Assembly: GCF_000218685.1 (NCBI RefSeq)
Contig: NW_006763294.1
Location: 2,464,132 to 2,528,131 of the forward strand
Direction of reading: 5' to 3'
Source: Serpula lacrymans var. lacrymans S7.9
Lineage: Eukaryota > Basidiomycota > Agaricomycetes > Boletales > Serpulaceae
Length of the DNA: 64,000 bases
Shown here: positions 10,246 to 22,152 of the stretch, one piece after another
Position numbering within the stretch: position 1 is the stretch's first letter
Layout: each line of letters starts with the position of its first letter
Position numbers and translations under genes: made by a program
The notes under the pieces: generated by a model
The model's database searches: none
What the model was told of the DNA's origin: nothing
Seen by the model: the letters and a program-made list of their open reading frames with translations, nothing else

Positions 10246-12601
10246 TCAAGGCATCCCAGTGGCGTTGCAAGGCGCTGAACCGTCATCAGATGTATCAGCT
10301 GCAATCAACCATCAACCACTCACCTGGCAGACCACTCTCGTTGATGACGTTCTGGCAGATATACATCGGCGCTTCACCACTCGGCGGAGCAACGTCGATA
10401 TCGCTGAACGTGATATTCGGGCACGGCGCCGCTGAGCTGCACGCTATGCTCACAACTAAAACGAAAATCAAGGTGAGCGGTAGTGGAAGAACAGTGCAGC
10501 CAACGTTTCGTCGTACTCGTATTTTCCTGGGCTGTGCCCGTAAACCCGCTGAACGTAAGGTCTTCAAATTGGTATTTTGATGGGGCGTCACCACTGAGGC
10601 AATAGAGTTTAATCAACGGGGGAGTTTGAGAGGATGGAGAAACGACGTGTGCTCACGCCTCTGCGCCGTCCGTCTGATACAGCGAGATCGGGGTCGTCAC
10701 ATTGTCGACTTTGACATTTTGGACGACGACGTTCTTGACGTATCCTGGTCATACGAATCATTGTCAATATATGAGGGTGGATAGACTGCGGTAGGGCGTC
10801 ACCTAAGCCTCCCCCTCCCCCCGTTGGAGGCGTGCCGTTGACGGTGGCACTCCAAGATTTAAAGTAGACCTTCCCAGGCAATTTTATTAGAACGGCCTCA
10901 CCCACAGCGCACCGTACTCACCCCACTTCCCATATTCGGCTGAATGTACGACGCCAATCGTACCATCTGCATTATAAAAATACGACAAGTCCCTTCGTGA
11001 GATCGCGTCTTCCAGAGGAACCAAATCAACAAATCAACCTACATTCATGTCTTCCATGAACACATTCTCCACTATGTCGGGCTAGAATGGGGAAGGGGAA
11101 AAAAAGCGTCATCGAGTCCACCTCACAATGACGCAAAACAAAGAAAAATTCCGTACAAGATCGACATATTGGCCCAAAGAACCAAACGCCACCCCGTTAC
11201 CACCCCTGCACGTTATATTCGCGACATACAGGTTTGTTGTATTCTAATTCGAGATAGGGAGAAAGAAAAATGACATTGAGCCATATAAAAAGTCAAAATT
11301 AAATGCAGACTTAAAAATAAACGCACGCCTTTAATAGCCAGGCAGTCGTCGCCGGTCGTCACCTGGAAGTATAAGGATGAAGCGAGGTGGTAAAATTGGA
11401 CGGCTCCGATCAAGGACTTACATCCCAGTTTATAAGTGTGACTGAATCGCTGCGGTACGTGTCAATGCCTATTGTAAGAACGAACCCCTCAGCCTCCGTA
11501 CGAAAAACAAAAAGGAGTAGTAGACACCAGAACATACCATCAGTGTTCGGGACGATACTTTATGCCATGCAAAGTGTGAGTAAGATTCCTGCCTTGCAAA
11601 CCACATCAAAAATAAAAAGACCCCACTCACTTCTGCCCATAAAACTCCGGATTCGTATTCGTCGCATTACACACCATCCCATCATATACCACATTCTTAG
11701 ACTCCGCTACCGCATTACACCAGAACGGAGGGGACTCAATCCGGAAGTTGGTTACCCTTCCGGCCGTGACGTTATAGAGCGTGAGGGCCAGGGGCCGTCC
11801 ATCGCCATCCAATCGCGGTACGGTGGTATAGTAATCCCACCAGGGCTATCGTGATCAAGCCGCGTCCATGCTTCAATCAATGCCCGCTGCTGAAAGCATG
11901 GGGGGCGAGGATAAGTATAACGCACCTGGCCGTTACCATTGATACCCCCCGAGTTGAACGCGTCGATTTCAAAGTCGGTCCCAGTGACGACGAACCACGA
12001 AGCTTGGTCCTGTGGGCGGTTTTTTGTGAGATGTGAGATGAGTGGTGGGTGGGGATGGAATGTGGGGAGAGGCTGGTACAGACCTGGATGTAGACGACTC
12101 TGTACGTGTTGTTCGCGTTTAACCAGTACTGGATATCAGGCTGGAACTGGAGCATCGTTCGTCAAAAAACAAACACTCTCATTCACCTCCCACTCACGCT
12201 CAGGTACCCGTGCATCTCGACTCGAGAAGAAACCAAGTTCCACGTCATCTTCCTGCGCACATGGGATCAAACCAACGCGCAAAACTCGAGGCGGAAACGG
12301 GAGTCGTTACCTGGTGATGTTGTATTCTCCGGCCTCGAAGATGGTGGTGCCGTACTGCCCACAGCTGTCGATCGCGGCTAATACCTGGGCGGCGGGGGCA
12401 TGGGGGGGTAAGCATGGATGCACAGAGACGATTTGGATCGATTCGCTTGCGAACGCTCACCTGGTCCGTATCATCCTCCCCTGCGCCCAAGGGCCTCAAA
12501 GTGCACACATTCGATGAGACAGCCGCAGCGAATACCTGAAACCTCAGCGTCGCGAGAAACACACCAACCAAGAGCCAAAACTTGACAGTGATGCCAGACA
12601 T
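10246..12601 (-). CDS. Secreted GH28 glycoside hydrolase (exo-polygalacturonase/rhamnogalacturonase type)
   Basis: Pectin-degrading right-handed beta-helix enzyme of family GH28. The start is ATG at 12601 with a signal peptide (KFWLLVGVFLATLRFQVFA, cleavage near AAVSS). Exons downstream give YGTTIFEAGEYNIT, YRVVYIQDQASWFVVTGTDF, FRIESPPFWCNAV, then the catalytic blocks NTDG-IDTYRSDSVTLINWD (split by an intron), TTGDDCLAIKG, GGNGVAFGSLGQY and a late KVYFKSW that corresponds to the usual R-I-K block. The N-T-D and D-D acids are present. The third block has Asn where the common G-H-G histidine sits. The final exon (ending APCNATGMP, TGA at 10246) follows an intron whose read-through frame would end earlier at 10295. 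There are about ten introns. The exact substrate (polygalacturonan or rhamnogalacturonan) is not decidable here. Confidence 0.88.
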
Positions 12602-13154
12602 CGCGTTGAAGTGAGAAACGACGCTTCAAGTGAGAGGCGACAAAGCACGTTCTGCTTCACATTTTATATTGAATGGCAACTGGAAGGACGACCGCGATCG
12701 CACGATGGTTCGTTCGGTTTTTGGTGGAGGTCATGAGCAAGTCACGGGTGTAGGAAGGGGTTTGGTGGACGCGACTGGCGGCCCGCTGCACCGCTGGTAA
12801 GCCCGCCTTTCGATGGTCTCTCACACATTCAACTTATTCCAAGCAGAGGTTATCGAGCTCGTGATTCAGAAAAACTGCAAAGTCCATGTTCTGCGGCAAG
12901 AAAAGCCCGGACAAAATACGACATCTCTACACCTAAACTGTCACCGGGTCCAATTGGCCAACTGGTTAAATGTGCATAATTCGGGCTCAAGTTGCAAGTC
13001 GAGTACGACCAGCTTTCAGTGCTCCGCTGTCTTCAGTTTAAGTGCATTTCACATTTTGATAAATACAACAACGTGCCCGCCTTGACTCTATCATCCACAC
13101 CACTCAACCCCTATATCATGTCGTACTTCGCGGAAACGAGTGCGAAGCGATGAT
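12602..13154. other. Intergenic: promoter of the GH28 gene
   Basis: The upstream region of the pectinase gene and the 3' flank of the first phosphatase-like gene. No gene, repeat or clear element was recognised. Confidence 0.6.
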
Positions 13155-14754
13155 CTAGTTACCAATCAGCAGGTTGCAGCTCAACCAAGAACTAGTCTGG
13201 TTGCACGCCTGACACCACTGCTGGGTAGTGTTGATGGTCGAGCCCTGTAAAGCAGATCAGCAAACACATGCAACTGCACATACTTTCAAGATCACTTACA
13301 GCCAGTTGGCTGATGAAATCGTCAATGTAAACAGTGGTGTTGCCGAACATAGAGAGCTGTCTGTAGTCAGTTTCAGTGGTACCGTTCTTGAACTTCATGG
13401 TTATATACGGTCGGCTGTTAGAGTCCTCGTAAACCTCCAGAGCCACAACTGAAGCATAGTCCACTGAAGGAAGGTCGAAGTATAAGTTAATTAGTAATGA
13501 ACTTGAAAACAAAAGAGAAGAAAGCTTACCGATTCCTGCAATGTCAGGGTCTGTGACATCAGCTTGGGTGACATTGAACATGCTGATGAAAGGCTTGTAG
13601 CTGACTTCAGTCAAAGCTATCTTCAGACCATTAGACGAATTCGTGATATCCTGCAATGCCGTGAAAATAGTCGGCAAAAGAGTCGCAGCAGCAACTGAAC
13701 AGACGATTAACGACGTATAGTATCATTTGAAACGTTTGTGCTCACTGTTTCCAATGCCGTTCGGTGTCGGCGCGGAGAATACGCCGTATTCGTGGTAGTT
13801 AGCATAGTAATATGATTGAGCAGCGAAAGTAGGCGGCAGTTGCTTGTAGAAAGTCGCATTATGAACAGACTGGACATTGACGTAATCGAAAATCTAATGA
13901 TGAAAACAGACCAGGTCAGTTTCGAGATGCTGCAGCATAAGCCTGCCTAGTCCTACATTATACTAAAAAGGGTGTGAGCGCACGGCAGCAAGAAATGTGA
14001 CTGGCATATCTAACCATGTTCGTAAAATTGTTGCTACGACCGCCCAAATAGGGCTCCAGAGCATCAAGGAACGGTGCAGCATCCTGGGCCTCTTGCAAAA
14101 ACGCCGGTGATGCATAGAATTCTGACACATGCGTGTTGAAATTCTAGAATTTTCGTCATTATGAGTCTATCATCAAAGATGCGAGCAATAGGATGCAATA
14201 CCGGGCAGTTGGTGAAACTGTTCAAGGTGGGAAGCACATTCGGTTCGATGGAGTCGACTACGAGTACGATATCGTCACTACTGTGGATGAGATGACGAGG
14301 TATAGAGATCCTCACCTGGAATATATTGATACCCTCCCAGAGGACCTACGATGGTAGTGCCGTTCGCGAGGGTAATATTAGACTCCGTTGTAGGCGGGTA
14401 CAGCCCTTGGAGGAGTCCTTGAACAGAATTCAAGATGACACTCCCTCCTCCACCAGCATCAGCTTGTACAGAAATTTGGTTGATATTGACCACATCGGTA
14501 CTGATGCCACTGATGAAAGATGGCGATGACGGGGTGAGATACTGTGATCTCAAGAAAGTACCAAGCTGAAGTTCTTGAACCTGAAGAAGGAAGGTGAGTA
14601 TGCGCCACAATCAACAAGGAGATGATCTTACTGATCCCAAAGGAGTCAAATACGTCTCAGTAGGCGTATATGTGTTGGGATCTTGGAAAAACTCCAGCCG
14701 ATCACCGTGGCGGGCGAGGAGGACGACTCCGAGTAAGCCGGTAGAGTTCACCAT
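13155..14754 (-). CDS. Histidine acid phosphatase-like protein, paralogue A
   Basis: Histidine phosphatase superfamily, branch 2. The start is MVNSTGLLGVVLLARHGDR at 14754; the RHGDR phospho-acceptor motif lies within the first 20 residues with no signal peptide before it. After an intron (TPLGS/VQELQLG) come LRSQYLTPSSPSF, VQADAGGGGSVILNS, a beta-rich LANGTTIVGPLGGYQYIP and IFDYVNVQSVHNATF. The region where this superfamily normally has the second catalytic pair (His-Asp) reads ALTEVSYKPFISMFNV, with no HD. The last exon (STINTTQQWCQACNQT) is Cys-rich and ends with TAG at 13155. There are about eight introns. Basidiomycetes carry many such proteins, often annotated phosphoglycerate-mutase-like. 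Their enzymatic activity is unproven to my knowledge, and loss of HD suggests a changed or lost phosphatase function. Paralogue B lies 1.9 kb away in the same orientation. Confidence 0.82.
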
Positions 14755-16670
14755 GCTTCGTTGAATTTGAGGAGGAACAAAGTAGAGAACGGCGACTCGA
14801 CACTCTCTTACTTATAGTTCGCCTCCAGGGAGGGGAATCCCTTTACGCGAAGTTGATCAAACCCCGAACTTCACAAAGTTGATGATCATTACTCAAAAAG
14901 GCGGGCGCGGTGGGAGTGCACGTCACCACGAAGCACCGCCAGGTTCAGGAGCAACTGCGTAGTCTAAGGATATGATGGTTTTAAGCCTCAGGCCGAAACT
15001 CCGTTGAATTGAGAGGGACACACCTGACCTATCGTAAGAGAGTCGGAGGTAGTGAGAATCGTGATCAGACCTGGTGCTTGATGCCGCATCAATATGGAGT
15101 GACGTGACATGGGACATGAAAAATGTTCCCTTTCCCCGGGGAGCGTAGTTTGTAGGAAAGTTTGGCTGCGTGGGGGCGCATAAGGACTTGTAAACGATCT
15201 CCTTACAAGCGCAGCAACCTGGGACCTCAAGGATTGAGCCATCAGTATACTCTGCGAGTGGAACACGACATAGCCCAGACATGGATGGTATCTTGCGCTG
15301 AGAAACCCGTGATCCACCCACAGATTGACTTAGGGCGCGCTTGGTAGCCACAATGCCCGTATTATGTGAACTGAACGGGCGCCGCAACCACCTGCGATTC
15401 CCGCCAAAGCGTGACGTTCTTCTGACACGAACAAGCCTGGAGCCATATCGTAGAGCATGCTGAAATGGAGATGAATTCAGCGTCAAACACGGAGAACAAG
15501 AAAAGAATCCAAACGACTAACAGGACGTTGGAATTGAGCAAGTTCCGAATAACTTCAAGTTCCAGATCCGGCATCCAGAAGGAGACGAGTTACGTCTGGC
15601 AGAGTATGATTCTGCGCTGTTTGTGAGAACCTCACATTTATTCGGCAACGTTTTGAATACGATGCAACCTAGAATCAGAGTCCAGCCCAGACGCATCTGG
15701 TCAAATGATTCAGCTTAGTGACACGTTGAAGGCGTCATTATGAAATGGAATCGCGGAAGCCGCATGATCCAGTGGTATTGGAAATTTGAATAGTCTATGC
15801 TCCGTCCTGCACAAGAAGCCAAGAGTGGAGGCTGGAGGAATGCGCTGGTGGTAATACTGTTCTTGTAAAAGCCGCTGGTACATGTTCCTGGTTTCCTATT
15901 GAGGTCACCGCCCAGAAAGTTAACTCGGGCGCTTTTCTTGATCTCCTGGCCGTCTTCTCCGGATCTGTCAAATAACAGTGGGCAAACGGTCCACTGGGTT
16001 TGACCAGTCTTTTGAGCTTTGTGCGTTTGCAGGTAATACTATAACACGAATAAGCGACGTTACTTTGCCATATCTGAGAGTTCTAACTTGAACCTAAGTT
16101 TGCCATACATACAATAGCGGAACTCGAACTTGAATGGCACCCAGTTTGATTGTGAGTCCCGTTTTCTCCCAAAGAGTCCGCAACACGGGACAAATCAAAC
16201 GTGCTTAATAACTTCGCCATCATTGCCTCCTGAACTGACAAAGTTTGACAACCTTGACAAGCTGGGTCGATAGCCATGACATCCGAGTCTCTGAGCATTT
16301 AGTGCGTAAGGAGAATTACGCATGGATTGACTCTGCTTTTATAGCAGGGTCCTTGTTTTTCCAGCTGGCTGGGCAAACAGGGACGTCTATGATGACGGCG
16401 ACTATTGGTTGCACGGTGGTCAACCCAAAGGTCCGAACATTAGCAGAAGAGCCGCTGGACTGGACTCAGCCTGGTCAAAGTATGTTATTACCTCGGGCAA
16501 TGTTCCACCTGGCAACCGCCTCCCGCGGAGAATCGTCAAATAGGCACACCTCATCTTGTGGCGTTCTTGTTGCTCCAATCAGGTTCCGTTGATAACAGTT
16601 ACAGAACAATGTCAAACTCTATTATATTAGCAAGACTGTAATGACCACAGGGATATCCTTCCTTCGTTCC
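14755..16670. other. Intergenic between the two phosphatase-like paralogues
   Basis: 1.9 kb with no recognised gene. A weak minus-strand candidate lies at 15330-15574. Other open frames (for example 14923-15486 and 16083-16298 minus, 16245-16592 plus) have no family signature and overlap each other on opposite strands. I could not see a remnant of a third phosphatase-like copy. Confidence 0.5.
15330..15574 (-). CDS. Weak candidate small two-exon gene, unrecognised
   Basis: Two short frames can be joined across a standard-looking intron (donor GTTAGT, acceptor TTTCAG). The protein starts MPDLELEVIRNLLNSNVLLM, continues YDMAPGLFVSEERHALAG and ends at TAA (15330), about 60 residues in all. I recognise no domain, signal peptide or membrane segment. 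It may be a chance frame or a decayed gene. Confidence 0.15.
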
Positions 16671-18313
16671 TTATTTTCCAGGTTTGGATGGCGGGCCCGG
16701 ATTAAGGAACGGATCGGTGCTAAAGTTGTAAATGGAGCAGCCCCGCAAAATAGTCTGATTGCAGGAGAAACACCATTCTTGGGTGGTGTTTATGGTGGTG
16801 GACTGTGGAGAAAGCTCAGACCCTCTGTAACAACCCCCCTCTAAATGTATACGCACCGCGAGTTGGCTCACGAAGTCTTCCACGAGGACGCTGGTGTTTC
16901 CCCACATTGTAAGCTGTCGGAAATCCTGATCATTGGTACCATTCTTAAATTTCATGCTAATGGACGGCTGGCCATCAGAGTTTTCCGAAAGTTCGAGGGC
17001 CACGACTGCAGCATAGTCCACTGAATAGCATGTTAGTAGCCTTACACAAGCCATAAAAAAAGGAAACCGAGCACACCGATTCCAGCGATGTCAGGATCAG
17101 TCAATGTAGCATTTGTCACGTTGAATAGACTAATGAAAGGTTGATAGTCGACCTCGGTCAACACCAACTTCAGTGGGTTTGATTTCTCGGTGATATTACC
17201 AAAGTCGGAGAATATCGAGGGAAGGAGCGTCCGAACACCAACTGTGTGCCAAGTCAGCATGAAAGTACAAGGTTTTTCAATTACACTTACTCTCTCCAAC
17301 ACCGATTGAAACATAGTCGGTGAAAACGTTGTATTCATGAAAGTTCGCATAATCATAGGCCTGAGCTGCAAACGTGGGAGGAAGTTCCTCGGCATAAGTC
17401 TTGTTATGAATCGACTGGACATTCACGTAGTCGAAGATCTAGTATTTTCCGTTCAGAGCATTTCTACGTTCATAAACTCCTTTGTTCACTTACGTTCCAC
17501 TGTAATATAGATTAATCAGTGACACTGGGGAATCAAGAAAGGTTGCAAGACAGACCATGTTCGTGAAGTTATTACTAATATTACCTATGTAAGGCTTCAC
17601 GGCTTCTAGGAATGGAGCCGCTTCCTGAGCCTTTTGCAAAAAGGCAGTCGAGGTATATGTGCGATTCAAGTGTGTTTGAAAGTACTAGAATGACACCGAA
17701 AGACTCATTAGTATTGCAAGCATGAAAGATGGCAACTTGAAACCGTACCGGGCACAACTGCCAACTTGTTAACGAGGGAATCTCATTCACATCTACGGAT
17801 TCCACTGGGGAAAAAAAAGGTACTGGGTGAACATTTAAACTATAAAGATAAAGGGTTTTCTTACCAGGCACGTATTGGTACCCACCCAAAGGTCCTGTAA
17901 CCAGTTTCCCATTAGATAAAGTGATACTTGACTCTGTGGTCGCTGGATAAAGGCCTTGGAGAAGACTGTATGCAGAATTAAGAACTACATTTTCTCCTCC
18001 GGAGTCGGCGCGTACGAGCACTTGGTTCACGTCGACAAGGTCTGAGCTGATACCTTCGATAAAAGATGGCGATTCTGGAGTAAGGTACTGTAACCTTAAG
18101 AAAGATCCAAGTTCGAATTCCTGCACCTATACAACGTGATTCAGCTGGACTAGACCCTCTTGTCGGGGGAGAAACGACTAACCGATCCCAGGGGTGTAAT
18201 CCGTGACTGTGTAGCATTGTATGTACAGGGATCCTGGTAGTAACCCAATCGATCCCCGTGACGTGCGATAATGACCACGCCGAGAAGACCAGCGGTTGAA
18301 GAGATATTCACCA
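16671..18313 (-). CDS. Histidine acid phosphatase-like protein, paralogue B
   Basis: Close paralogue of the gene at 13155-14754 with the same exon plan. The start is MVNISSTAGLLGVVIIARHG at 18313, again with RHGDR and no signal peptide. Matching blocks are VQEFELGSFLRLQYLTP, VRADSGGENVVLNS, VTGPLGGYQYVP, IFDYVNVQSIHNKTY and LTEVDYQPFISLFNV; the last replaces the expected catalytic His-Asp region. The final exon (STTINTTQEWCFSCNQT) has a longer Pro/Gly-rich end and stops with TAA at 16671. One intron (16803-16856, 54 bases) is in frame without stops and is easily mistaken for coding. Protein similarity to A is high over the whole length but the intergenic DNA is not obviously shared, so the duplication is not very recent. 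Confidence 0.82.
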
Positions 18314-20335
18314 TTTCTCTGATAGTTGATAAACTGAGGCCTTATCTGCTGAAGGAGACCGTTTTATATTGTACCAGCGTGTGGCGTGGTCTTAACCGCT
18401 GTACTGATGAATAAGTAATGCATGTGTACCGATGCCAATAAATGCGAACATACCGGACACTAAAGGCGATGAAATATGCCAGCTGCTCAGCTACACCAAA
18501 CCATATGCTACTAGGTAGCCCCAGTAGTTCGAACGCCTGGGCTATGTAAGGAAGTCACACGCAGCGAAAAAAGTGAATGCAAAGTTCACCATGACACTCG
18601 AGAAAAAATAGGGGGGTAACTACCGCGTATTCGAAGAGGATAGTTAAATTGTCAGAAGAGTCGATGGTCGCATCCGCGTAACGTTCTCTCATTCTTTGAT
18701 TCAGAGACAAATAGTCATAATCGTAAAGGCGCCCCTGAAAATTGATATGATAATTCCGCAAGCGCAAGACCTGAAGGCGAAACATAGCACTCCATATCAC
18801 CGATGCAGTACTGCGCTGCATATGATAGATCAGCGCAGAAGAGAGTACTATATGGGATTCAGCACACAGCGTGAGGTACGCACTGTCTTTCATTTCATGT
18901 GACCCATTTTCGGAGATGTCGTCACAAATGCGGCTTTAAGTCATATCTTGGGGATATACATGCGCGCCTATGAATTTGTACTGTCAATATGGGAATAGAA
19001 ACGGCACTGTAGTGAGATGAACGTTACGATCGTCGCAATAAAGCGGAAAGCTTGTTCAAAGAGCTTACACGGCAGAACTGTCCTGTTATCCAACGATGGG
19101 ACTCTAACGACCAAAGAAAGTGGCATGTGCTTCTTGACGTGCCATACTGGAACCTATAAATACGACGGACTATATGCAAACCACACACCCGCGATATTTT
19201 AGATGTGAATATAATGCTTCAAAGTAGGGCGAAGCAAGCATGGAATGAACTGAGAAAACTTGGCCAAAACTAACCCTACTGTTTTACCACCACAAGTTGT
19301 TTGAACACGTCAAACTCTTTTTCACATGATACGTGGGACCGTCGCCGGACAACAAATCACGGTGTAAAGGTATGAGAGCAATCGATGAGCAGTCCCGCCG
19401 GCAGGTAAACCGCACAACCAAACTGGAAGGGTATCGGCTAAGTCCTTGGGAAGCCAGACGAGTTACTTATGTCTTGACCTCGAACAAATTTAGGACACGT
19501 AAATAACTCAATATATGGTCAATATCTCTGTGAGTAAGGAACGTCATCTCAGCAATAGGAGGCTGCATACCTGCTTGGCCACCGCATGATCAAGCTCCAT
19601 GCCAGACCGCGCTAACATAGTAGTAAAGCATCTCGAAAGTGGTAGCAGACCATCAAGTTGTATGGCAAGAAAAGAACCGAGAGAAGTTCTACCACGCATA
19701 TAACCAGCTAAGCAGACTAAATGCACATTTAGATAAGTCTACACACCATTGTTCCTTAGAGATCTTGTTGGCCCTCGGCTGAGCTAAATGTGAGGGAAAA
19801 TAAGTCAACATATACCACGAAAGTTGGCATACATCCGTTTCCCAATTCAAGCAGCATGGGAGTTTTCCCTTGATGGACATGTAACTCATAGTGGAAATCG
19901 CCCGATACAGTATCAAGACAGCCATTCACCGGACTCAGAAATCAATCCGATACGTTGTTGAGCACGACAGTACTATTTTCGTATCCACGTAATTTAGCTT
20001 GGCGTAAATTCATCTCAGGCTTCTGGGATGAGGAGGAGACAGAACTCCCCAGTATTTCTTATGTGATCTAGAACTGGAAACATAAGCACGTAAATGTCAA
20101 AAGTAACACACTTATGAGAAGACCCATGCCACAAATGAGACGAAGGCGAAGTACATATGGACACATACCCTGGGACGATATAGTTATAGTGTTAGCAATG
20201 AACCTGCCGCGGATGAACGTCGTGAATCGCGGAGTACTCGGAGAATACGAATATTGTCTTTCGTGGAAGTTTGTGGTCAAAATATTTCGCGGAAACTTCC
20301 AAAGAGCTGAGAGCGAAGAATGCTGACAACGACAT
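18314..20335 (-). other. Unrecognised stretch, possibly one minus-strand gene
   Basis: No family is recognised. On the minus strand an ATG at 20335 opens a 45-codon frame (MSLSAFFALSSLEVSAKYF...) that ends at a possible donor (CAG/GTTCAT). Further open pieces follow at about 19930-19760 (containing DFHYELHVHQGKTPMLLEL and PTFVVYVDLFSLTFS), 19680-19560 (SFLAIQLDGLLPLSRCF) and 18893-18555. A gene divergent from the iron-transporter gene is possible, but I could not build a convincing splice model, and parts may be decayed. Confidence 0.2.
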
Positions 20336-20414
20336 CTGAATCATATTGCAACCAGAGAACCACTGGCAGGGGAGCGAGACAACCTGGGAAGTTGGCGGAG
20401 TTTGTTGTGGAACG

Positions 20415-20426
20415 TTAGGGTTAGGG
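20415..20426 (+). promoter_or_regulatory. Two telomere-type repeats (TTAGGGTTAGGG) upstream of CCC1/VIT1
   Basis: A perfect TTAGGG dimer lies 119 bases before the transporter's ATG. Telobox-like sites (AAACCCTAA/TTAGGG) occur in promoters of plant and fungal housekeeping genes. Only two units are present, so this is not a telomere. Confidence 0.35.
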
Positions 20427-20544
20427 TCCGGTACTCCAATCTAGTTATTTATGGCTTATCCTATGCAGGCGCTAAATACCATTTTTTATATCTACCCGTT
20501 CCTTGCAGACAAATCTTACGTGCATTCTTCTGTATCACTCCAAC

Positions 20545-21642
20545 ATGTCCTCAGACTCTGAGAGTAGCTCGGCTCCTGCAGTAGCCCTCCCCCATCGCTC
20601 GAATTCTGCCAGTAACAGAAATTCTAAACCACCAGTCTGGTCTCTTAACTCGTCGAATGGAACATTAGCTCCCCTACCTGCGAAATGTGACCGACATGAT
20701 CGTGAGGATGGAATATGTTGCAAAGAACTCAAAGACGAAGACGACCGCACCCTGATTGATCCAGACGTCGTTCGAGATGTGTCAGTACTTCCTTAGCATT
20801 TTGCGTGGACAATGAACCCTATACTAATATTTCGCACCTATTATCTTTCAGCGTGATTGGACTGTCGGATGGTTTGACTGTGCCTTTTGCACTCACAGCC
20901 GGTCTTTCATCTCTCGGAGAGTCGAGGCTTGTTGTGCTTGGTGGCATAGCCGAGCTGATTGCTGGCGCCATATCTATGGGCATTGGTGGTTTTCTAGCAT
21001 CTCAGGCAGAGCGTGATCACTACCGTTTTCTGCGTCGTCATACGTCATCAAGGGTTTTGAGGAGCTGCGCCGGTGAGATGGAAAGAGAAGTTTATGCCGT
21101 TTTGGGACCCGTTGGTGTGGATGAGGAAACATCCAGGGCTGTCACAAAATGCCTCAGGAGTGTAGAAGTCGACAACAGCATTGATGGAAACGAGCGCGCT
21201 TCTTCAGATGAAGAAGCCGTCCCTCTAAGGTGGAGCAAGGAACTCGGATTGACTCCCTTCTTGTTAAAATTCGGTGAAGGGATGGGTACGTTACACATAT
21301 TCTCTGTCGATTCACAATGGGCTAACTATGATCTCATACTCCATAGAGGAAGTACCAACTCGCAGGCTGTACATATCCGCATTCACCATTGGTATGGGGT
21401 ATCTCATTGGCGGAATCATTCCCCTTCTACCCTACTTCTTCATCGCCCGGGCGCATATAGCATTATTGTACTCCTGCCTTCTCACAGGTGCCGTGTTGCT
21501 CATATTTGGTGCTGTCAAGGCCCGGGTCACCGGCGCTGGACAAGGTGCAGTTGGATACGTTTGGGGTGCGGTCAGCACATTGCTAGTCGGTGGAGCTGCC
21601 GCCGCCGCCGCCTATGGCATAGTGGCAATGCTAGAACAGTGA
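20545..21642 (+). CDS. CCC1: Vacuolar iron/manganese transporter, CCC1/VIT1 family
   Basis: Vacuolar-membrane importer that stores Fe(II) and Mn(II) and protects against iron toxicity. Exon 1 (ATG at 20545) encodes a Ser-rich cytosolic N-terminus (MSSDSESSSAPAVALP) ending DPDVVRD. Exon 2 begins with the family hallmark first helix VIGLSDGLTVPFALTAGLSS, then VVLGGIAELIAGAISMGIGG and the A-E-R-D-H-Y cytosolic helix region rich in Glu (EMEREVYAVLG), which in the family forms the metal-binding loop. After a second intron the last three helices follow: SAFTIGMGYLIGGIIPLLPY, IALLYSCLLTGAVLLIFG and GAVSTLLVGGAAAAAAYGI, ending with TGA at 21640. Three exons in all. Length and order fit the family. 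Confidence 0.93.
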
Positions 21643-22148
21643 AACGGCATCTTTCCGTGACTTCAAGCTATCTTTATTGCTATACACGTCTCAACTTGAT
21701 ATCATCTTGCTATAGATGCACTGTAGCTGAACGCAGTGTTTGATGCATGTACTATACCTGTCATAGGGCTACTCCACCTATGTAGTAGAACGTAATTTCT
21801 TTTGAATCATGCTTTGTGTTGTGGAGATGCTTGGTCCGCTTACTAAGCAACCCTTAAAGACCTGTCCGAGACTGCTGTTTTATTACAATAACGTCTATTC
21901 GCTGTATCTGCAAACAGGATCAAGGCTTGTGGTGAACACAATCCAAAATCACGCAAAGTGTTTTGGAAGTCGCGTTTACGTGGCATTCATTCATCTAGAC
22001 AGAAAGCTAGAACAGCTGGCAGTGTAGCGTATACTTTCAGCCACAGGCTTTTAACACTGCCCTCAGACTCTGATCCGGATCCACTACTTCTACTCTAAAC
22101 CTATTGTTTTTTTAAATATCTCATCGAGGAGGTCAAACCCATGAAACA
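21643..22148. other. Intergenic between CCC1 and LDB17 genes
   Basis: 3' flank of the iron transporter and promoter and leader of the next gene. No separate gene was recognised. Confidence 0.6.
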
Positions 22149-22152
22149 ATGA
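22141..22152 (+). promoter_or_regulatory. Three-codon upstream ORF overlapping the LDB17 start (ATGAAACAATGA)
   Basis: ATG-AAA-CAA-TGA; its stop codon overlaps the main ATG (22149) as ATGA, in a different frame. Such an arrangement could reduce initiation at the main start or allow reinitiation. It depends on the transcript starting upstream of 22141. Confidence 0.4.

Noticed and set aside
20415..20426. Interstitial telomere or chromosome-fusion scar
   Set aside because: Only two TTAGGG units, inside a normal promoter between conserved genes.
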